DNA of 64,000 nucleotides from NCBI GenBank assembly GCA_020726505.1, contig JAHLEZ010000022.1, positions 682,001-746,000 on the forward strand, in the 5' to 3' direction. Within the stretch, counting starts at the first letter, position 1; each line of letters begins with the position of its first letter. A model generated the notes under the pieces. That model had not been told where the DNA came from, made no database searches, and saw nothing but the letters and a program-made list of their open reading frames with translations. This document shows, piece by piece, positions 57,050-64,000 of the stretch. Origin of the DNA: Leptodontidium sp. MPI-SDFR-AT-0119 (taxonomy: Eukaryota; Ascomycota; Leotiomycetes; Helotiales; Leptodontidiaceae). A program made the translations under genes and the position numbers.

Positions 57050-60000
57050 ACGAGTTTTGAACAGCTCGCTGTCGCTCGCTAGCGTGAGATTTGAGATAAA
57101 AGAGAGGATTTACGGACACTTACGGATAAGTATAAATAATAACGGGTAAGATAAAGGAAAAGGAATCCGTAAATGGCCCGTAAATAGCCCGTAAATGAAC
57201 TGAAAACTAAGTAAGACCTTGTAAAATTTCTGGGTATATTATATTACACGTAGAGTTTACATTAGGGGGTAAGAGAATATAAAGACCTGCCTTAGAGGTG
57301 ACCCGTGATGCTACTATATAAAATTGCCCGTGAGTAAAGACTAGCGACCGTAAATCTACCCCTACTGCCTCAAAGGACTAGCCCTGCGACTTATTAATAG
57401 TCATTGCAAAGGATAATGTAAGTGGGAATTGCTTGCGGGAGAGAGTAAAGGATAGTTACTGATCCGTAGACTTAAGTTTAATTCGTGGAATTGTCCGTAA
57501 CTAGCTATTAAAGTCGCCGCCAAGTAGCCGAACTTGGACCGTAAACCTCCCTAGGCTATGAATCGACATCCGCGACCCGTTATAGAGCCCTTCCTGCGGA
57601 CAGAGGTTCCGTAAGAGTATTACGGGCGCGCCGACTTTAAGTTATAGCCGTGAGAGTAGTAGGCCCGGGAGATAGATATTTTGTAAGACTTCCGGAGGTA
57701 GCTCAGTAATTTCCGGGTCTACCTTATTTATATCGGCCGAATCGACAGCCAAGTACGTCCGTTCTTGGCCGGGGAGTATATCTAAGATCGTCTAGTTTAG
57801 CTCGCGGACCGTATTGTTTAGAGTTGATAAGATTGCCCGTCCGTGAAAGGCCTAGTAGTCCCGGGGCGCTTATAAGAGTCGTTCTCGCGAATAGACGTGG
57901 TTGATTAAGTCCGTAACTGACTTAGCGCGTGGGATAAAGAGCGGGGGCGTGATCTGGCCGTTTAAAGACGGGTCGTATAGAAGACTACTAATCTAGTTTA
58001 TAAAATCTTGCTTTAACGGGTCGTTACGGACTCGTATATTAATCCGTAAAAAGAGTTAACGGAGCCGCCGCCAGATCTACGTCCGTTGTAAGCACGCCCG
58101 TACGATCTCGGCCCGTGAACCGTGTGGAACTACTAGTAAGATCTGTGTAAAGTCACCGCTAAGGACAACGGGTACCCCGCTAAAGAGGACGTCGTCTATT
58201 ATAGACCGTAAATTGACTAAGAGCCGGTGCACGACCTTAAAGTAGTACTTGTGCTGTATCGGCACCTCGTCCTAGATAATTAGGTCCGTTGTACGTAAGT
58301 ACTGGCCTAGTTTACTTGTCTTAGTAATCGTACTTACGGACGACTCGTTAAGCTTAAGTAGGATCCGGAACTAGGAGTAAGACGTGCGTCCTTCTAGAAG
58401 AAGTAAAGCCGTAATGCCCGTAAACGCCACGCAAAGGACTGTCTTGCCTTGACTACAGTAATAATGGCATAAGGTCTAGTAAAGGAAGGTCTTGCCAGTA
58501 CCGCCAGGGCCTTGTAAGTAGAAATGAGCAGTTTGTAAGTCGTCCGTAATAGCCGTCACAATCGTTTAAAAGCAGGCACGCTAGTCCGGGTTAAGCTAAG
58601 TCTGCATTACGGACGCCAGAGACGTCTCGCGGGCGAGATCGACTTGTTAAGTGGCCGTACGGTGGCGTACGGTCTAGTTAAAGACGTTCTCAGGTAGGCC
58701 GACGTCCGTAAGCGTCCGTTGGAGATCCGCAAGGCTAAGCCCGAGCAAGAAGAGGCTATAGTCGTAGTGAGGATCGATCAAGGGGAGTGGGAAGCTCACT
58801 GACTGGTCGTGGGCTAGCTTACGGGCTAAGTCGTCGCAGAAGTACTCTTTATACTGGTCCTAGATTACTCGCGGGTCCGCAATTAGCTGCTGACGAACGC
58901 CCGTAAGAAAGAGGGTCCGTAAACCGTAGCCGGTCGTTAATAAGACGGCCTCGTCAAAGCACTAGAACCACTCCTGGTCGCTCTTAGCTAGTCCACGGGC
59001 GATACAGGCAGCGTAGTACGTGGGATAACGGACACCCTCGACCTCGTAAAGCTCTTTAAAGGACCGCGGCCCGCGAACGACCGTAAGTAAGAGCCGTAAG
59101 TAGTACCGCTCGCCCGAAACTAGGCTGCAGTGGTAAATACGGCTAATGCTATACCCTCGCTGACGCCATACCCAGACTCTACGATCCGCTTTCCAAATAA
59201 AGTGCTATAGGAACTCGTAGTACAGGTACTAGCGGCCGTCCTCGTGCGTGGCATTATACTCAAAGAAGGCCATTAACGTCGAGCGGGCGTTTGCGGCCTT
59301 CGCGGCTACCTGTTCGGGCGGGAGGTCGTCCGTAAAGCAGACCGTATGCTGCCCGGGGAGGTGGATCGCTAAGTGCTGGACTGGGGGGAACTCTTGGTGT
59401 GTTGCGTACTTGAATAAGCGCCAGAAAGCCTTTATAGGACCTACGTACCGTGCTTAGACATAACGGGTGATCTCGTCGTCCGTACTAGAGACGGCAACCG
59501 TCGTACGGTCTGTCCCTTTATAAACGTACTTGTGGATATACTTAATTGCTTGTATGGAAGCGTAAACCTTAACGTTAATATGCGAGCGGAACTTCTGAAG
59601 AAGGTACAGGTTATACGGGACTACCCAGCGGTTGTCACAGACGACTTCCTGGCCTAGGCAGCCTAGTTTACGGACCGTGAACGTCCGGCCGTCGTCCCGG
59701 CGGCGGTACTCGGGATACCTATCCTCGCGGACGATCGTTGTAGCCGTAAACGCCTTTAGGAACCTCTTTTAGCACGCGAGCGGGGCCGTAGGCGTCTTAC
59801 GGACTATATATGGCGCTCTCGGGTTATCTTTAAGGCCACACGGTCTGTGAGACATCTGACTAGTAACGACAGCCGTAAGCTCACCCGTAGGATCCCACGA
59901 CGGGTCTGGGAGCTCGGCACAGACGACCTCGTCGACTAGCTCGGGCGTTAAGAAGACAGCCCCTCGCTTTAGGAATAATAGTAAGTGTATGTGTGGGAGG

Positions 60001-61640
60001 CCACGCTTCTAGTACTCGATCGTATAAACGTGGCCTGCGTACGGTCCGAAAAGGTGATTCTTGAGGTCCGCAAGGAGCTCCTTTACTTTAAGTATAAAGA
60101 CCCGGCAGAGGAGATCTAGACGGTCGACGGCCTGTTGTCCGCGTAAGAGGTTCGCTGTAATCTTAGGCTAGTGCGGGTTAGCCGTAAACGTAATGAAAAA
60201 GCTCGGCTTACTAAAGTACCGTACGATAGCCATTGAGTCTTAAAAGAGCTGCTGTATAAAGCGATCGCTGCCAGTAAAGCTCGACGGGAGGATAAACCGA
60301 CGGCCGAGGTCGCCCGTATTTACGTCCTCGCGGATAAGAGCGTCCGCAAGCCTAGTATATACGTTCGCGCGGATGTTCTGCTGGTGCGACCGGAGCTAGT
60401 CGAGTGCTGTTTTCTCGCAGGCGACATACGCGTCGACGATATACTACTGTAAGAGGCGGCCGGCGTAGAAGAGCGGGGAGAAGGCCTCACGGACGTGAAG
60501 GTAATACTAGTAAAAGGCCCGCTGCTTAAGCCGCGTCCGTTGACGGGTCTCGTTCCGGTCTCGTAATTGTAAACCGTAGTGCCAGCTAGGGTCGCCGTAC
60601 GGGAAGAGTAGGACGTAGTGTAAGGGTATATACGCAGCGTGTGTAACGTCGACTGTATGTATTTGCGGACGCTCGCGGCCCCCTTCACGGACCGTAAGAA
60701 CTAAGTCGCGGCGGCTTGCATCCGTATACTCGTCCGGAATAATCACCGTGACTTCGTTGCTAGTCGGGAGGTTCTCACGACGACGATCCGCGCCCGACTC
60801 TATAATCAAGCGCATTTACGGGTTAAGTAAGATCCGGAAATCAGTCTGTTGGTCCGTAAGACGCTCGCGGGCTGTCTTATAAACCGTAATAAACGGGTTA
60901 CAGTCCGTGAGCGTATCCGTAAGCCGTAAAAGGACTGTACGGTCCAAGTGAGGGAAGTTGGTCGCCCGTACGTTTGTTACAAAGAGCGGGTCGTAGAAGA
61001 AGAGCTATGCGAAAGAGGGCTCCTCGTGTAAAGCTGGCCGTAACGGGCCTTGGAAGTGAAAGAGCTCGCCATGAATCTGGAAGTACTGGACGCCGCGTGA
61101 GAAGTCGATCCGTGTATCCTTCTTATAGCTAATTGACGTGAAGGCAAAAGTATAGTTATATGCCCGGATATTCGTCCGAAAGTCTCGGCAGAGCGGATCG
61201 TCGCCCGTAAAGAGATATTTGAGGTATGGCAGAGGCTCCCGGATCCGGGGAAGCACGACGTCGCCCTTTTTACAATAGGCCTCGAAGAGACCGTCCGTAG
61301 GGGAGAAGTGAAGGGCCTCGCAAGCCGTACAGCGGCCCGTAAGTGGAGTAAGAGTATGAGGGGGAGCTGGTCGGAAGCGTGAGAGGAAGCTAGGAGGCCG
61401 TATATTAGGGGGGTCGGTAGGAGGGTCCTTAAAGACGTTAACTGGGACTGTAACGGACGGTTGACGGGTCTGTCGCGGGCGCCGCGGGGCTGGTTCGTCC
61501 GCAGAGACGTCCGTAAGAGGCCGTCGTCGTCGCCGCGAGGTAGGGAGAGTATTCGGATCGAGTTCTTGTAAAGCAGGGCGCTGCTGAGCGCGCTTCGTAG
61601 CACTACGGTCCTAAGAACGCTTTAGTTAAGTATAGAAAAG
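57050..61640 (-). mobile_element. RIP-mutated Helitron (Rep/Helicase) element
   Basis: Read on the minus strand, the degraded frame shows an N-terminal Cys patch (CTACEALHF … CKKGDVVLP), the Helitron-like region (FRTNIRAYNYTFAFTS, IHGELFHFQGPL), the HUH nuclease motif in KRGLPHIHLLLFL near 59985, the two-tyrosine motif YIHKYVYKG near 59530, and a Pif1-type helicase with Walker A GPGGTGKTFLY near 58510, VVLSGDF near 58165 and FAMTINKSQG near 57400. Over 20 in-frame stops were seen, all TAG or TAA and no TGA, many at positions of expected Trp or Gln. The element is non-autonomous now. Its exact ends (5' TC, 3' hairpin-CTRR) were not resolved; limits given are approximate and based on coding content. 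Confidence 0.88.
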
Positions 61641-62090
61641 AGCAAGAAACCTACTCTGCAGCTCGAGTACGTCTTATACGGATGGCCTGATTTATTTAAG
61701 GGGAAAAATAATAGCGTACGATATTGATTACAACTGGTACAAAACCGTAAAGAAGACGAATCTATTAAAGCTAAGATAAAGAGCCAATTAGTTAGGTAAA
61801 AAGACAAAGACTGGATAAAAGAGAGACTACGGACGCGTTTTGGTGTTCCTCACGTGACCAGGATTTTTTCAAGGAGCGTCGAGAGCCAATCGCTAGAGGT
61901 GGTCCGACCGTACTTCAATATAGTAAGGAGAAGCCCGCAGGGCGCCAACGCTGGCTACCAGCCCTCGATGACTTGAAGCAAACACCAACGCCTCCTGGCT
62001 ACTTGATGCGATGCTTTAAAGCCAACAACGTGTTTTTCATTTCTCGTTATTGTTATAATTTTCTTGTTCCTATGTATTAAATCGGTTGCA
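61641..62090. other. junction between Helitron and membrane-protein fragment
   Basis: About 450 bp. Probably contains the 5' terminus of the Helitron near 61800-61870; a CTCTCTTTTATC string occurs here and again near the opposite end (about 57090-57110). No gene recognised. Confidence 0.4.
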
Positions 62091-62537
62091 ATGGGCACAG
62101 CCACCACAACCTCGGATCTGTTACCGTCACAAACACCAGGTGATTTAGTTGGCTGGGTGGCGGAGAGTCGTGGTCGGGGGACGTTGACTTTGGTATCCAG
62201 CTGCAGCTTTACCATCTTCCTATGCACTTGGGTCGTGATCCATCCACGGGTATCCAAACGGCCGCTGATTAGGCATTTGCACAAACTCGCTTTGTTCCTC
62301 AAGACGATTGTGGCGCCGGAATTAATAGCTGTTGAGGGATTGCAGGAATGGAGCCAGGCGAAGAAGATGAAGGAAAGCTGTGCGGCGTACACAGGCGGAC
62401 AGTTCAGACTTATCCCCTTGACTGCCATAAGCACCCTCCCCACAGTGCACGTGCCCTGTACCGGTTGCCATAGTAGCCTGTCACCTTACGAAGTTAGGGC
62501 TCTTGGCGCTAAGGTGGGGCATCAACAAAGTCATTAA
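62091..62537 (+). pseudogene. fragment of a fungal GWV-type integral membrane protein
   Basis: ATG 62091 opens MGTATTTSDLLPSQTPGD followed by GWVAESRGRGTLTLVSSC and TIFLCTWVVIHP, the characteristic N-terminal block of a widespread Pezizomycotina family of multi-pass membrane proteins. LFLKTIVAPELIAVEGLQEW and the SQAKKMKES region continue the family. After ESCAAYTGGQF the family pattern is lost and the frame stops at 62537, far short of usual lengths of several hundred residues. It is a 3'-truncated copy wedged between two transposon relics, probably a broken gene or captured piece. It shows less RIP damage than its neighbours. Confidence 0.6.
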
Positions 62538-62585
62538 TAAAGCCACTTTTAATATTGTAAAACTCCACATTTTAATGTAATCACG

Positions 62586-63954
62586 ATGCCCGAACCTGTA
62601 ATTGTAGATACCACCGATGCCGGGACTCTTCGACTGAAGGTAAAGCCTCTCCTAAAGGCTAGCACTTTATTTAAACCTATGAAGCTGAACGAATTCGACT
62701 TTGAGGTGCATATGCTAGAGGACTGCTCTTTAGAGGACCCTATTACCCTCTTCATGTAATATTACAATGAAAACATGGTAGATCAAATCGTCTTAGCTAC
62801 AAACTCTTACTAGAGAGGTTTACTAGCTGATGTATCAAAACCTGGCTCTCGTGCAGCGGCATAGTAACCCACTTCTCGAAAGGAAATCTGCTTGTATTTA
62901 GCATTCTGTATCTATATAACGGTGTACCTTACAAATACTATCGAGGACTACTAGTTTACGAAGAAAATGACTCCTTTTTATCCTATTACTAAGCTCTTTT
63001 CCAGGAACCGGTTTCAAGAGTTGCGCCGGCGATTCAGAATATGTGAGGATAAGAATGCACACTTGTACGCAAAGGTTAGTTTCTTACTTAATTTTACTTG
63101 TATTAAGTTGACTTTACATAGACGGAGCCTTTGAATACACATATCCAAGAAACAAACTTGCGCTTTTAGAAACTAGGCTAGTAAGTAACTATCGACGAAG
63201 CTATTTAATAGTACACTGGCCGAAGCAAATTCATTACCACTATACTTAGTAAGCTAACACCTACTGAATTAAGATATGGGTAGTTGTATAGCAAGGCTTT
63301 TTTTTGAAGTGGGCGTACCACGTACTTAGAAAGAATAGTGGTGTATACGAAGTCAAGAAACCTAGGGATCTTAATAAGACTTAAGTAGTTGTGCCTCACT
63401 TCTTGAGCTCTTTACTAGAAGTTACGTATTATATGTATATTGATAACCTATTCACTTCGCTACAGCTGTTTGAGTACTTACGGAAGATGAATATCACATC
63501 TACGGGTATATGTCGAATCTTATCCGGAGTAATCTAACAGCTTGTGAACCTCAAAAAGTAGAGGGAAAAGGGGCCAAATGTTATGCCCTGGGGAGAGACT
63601 CACGCTTTCCCTACCAAATCGGGTCTAGTCAGCTAGTAAGGCTTTCAGGATAAAGCCTTTACCTTGCTTATGTCGACATATTGGGATGGTAAAAACAAGG
63701 TTTTACAGGTACGAAAACGGCCAAAAGAGACTGCCGGTAATGCAATTGTAAGTAGGGCTTCGTACGGCCCTAGTGAAGCTACTAAAGCTATGTGGATTCC
63801 GGAAAGCTTCGACGCATACAACCAGTTTATAAGGGCAATAAACCTAGGGGATCAGTACCACTCTTATAATAGTGGTCTCAGGCGCATTCAAAGAGGTCTA
63901 ATAACGTCTATCCCTGCGTGCCGAAAAAACCTGTGTGCCGAAAAAACTTTATAG
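62586..63954 (+). mobile_element. piggyBac-type transposase relic
   Basis: The plus strand reads MPEPVIVDTTDAGTLRLKVK at 62586, then NTIEDY*FTKKMTPFYPITK, RNRFQELRRRFRICEDKN, a damaged middle, YMYIDNLFTSLQLFEYLRK with a DDE-type Asp, NITSTGICR, MPWGE and a C-terminal block IPESFDAYNQFIRAINLGDQ. These match the DDE_Tnp_1_7 (piggyBac) transposase order. Stops (TAG, TAA) and missing pieces show it is dead. No flanking TTAA or terminal inverted repeats could be assigned. The region around the first catalytic Asp was not recognised. Confidence 0.75.
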
Positions 63955-64000
63955 TTTAGGTGTCTTAAATCTCCACCACTTAAATATATAAAGTTACAAT

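Noticed and set aside
59248..59457. Plus-strand frame of 69 codons inside the transposon
   Set aside because: It is antisense to the Helitron coding frame, with no motif of its own.
60977..61603. Minus-strand frame of 208 codons rich in Arg, Ser and Leu
   Set aside because: This is a shadow frame of the Helitron N-terminal region; the true frame is shifted and carries the Helitron motifs.

Overview
This is a window of a filamentous ascomycete (Pezizomycotina) nuclear genome, most likely Leotiomycetes, though the class is only a guess. The evidence is short spliceosomal introns of about 45-75 bp, fungal-only families (HET, HeLo, DUF7580, DUF7702, NACHT STAND proteins, Zn2Cys6 regulators), long intergenic stretches rich in microsatellites, and transposon relics carrying RIP-type mutations. 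Most genes are split, so the models below were joined by hand from reading frames and splice sites.

Left part (1-21 kb): a NACHT STAND protein with a C-terminal C2H2 zinc-finger tail (minus, cut by the window edge); a SNF2-RING-helicase chromatin/repair ATPase (plus); a 782-residue HET-domain protein (minus); a possibly damaged zinc-cluster/AT-hook regulator (minus); a DUF2235 alpha/beta hydrolase (plus) behind a 1.7 kb stretch holding 11 copies of CGCACTT/AAGTGCG; a decayed APH-type phosphotransferase; and a decayed inverted paralogue of the tail of the first NACHT/zinc-finger gene.

Middle (21-45 kb): a large low-complexity gene with an exact 8 x 24 bp repeat (minus); a long microsatellite-rich gap containing a near-perfect 35 bp inverted repeat; an AIG1/FAR-17a-like membrane protein; a DUF7702 seven-helix protein; a broken HeLo gene; a divergent pair of HeLo-type genes sharing one 0.5 kb promoter region; and an eight-exon gene in which successive exons each encode one C-x4-C-xn-C-x2-H zinc-type module, with every internal splice junction inside the last His codon.

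Right part (45-64 kb): a natural fusion of a phytoene-desaturase/retinol-saturase-like flavoprotein with a ferredoxin-reductase-like module; a small membrane protein; a decayed Zn2Cys6 regulator whose zinc cluster has lost two cysteines; an acyl-CoA synthetase; a secreted Cys-rich repeat protein with a C-terminal membrane anchor and an apparent frameshift; and a transposon island with a RIP-mutated Helitron, a fragment of a fungal membrane-protein gene, and a piggyBac relic.

Four loci (NACHT-C2H2, HET, and three HeLo-type genes, one of them broken) belong to families used in fungal non-self recognition and regulated cell death. Together with several decaying paralogues they suggest an accessory, fast-evolving region. 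No tRNA, rRNA or CRISPR array was recognised.
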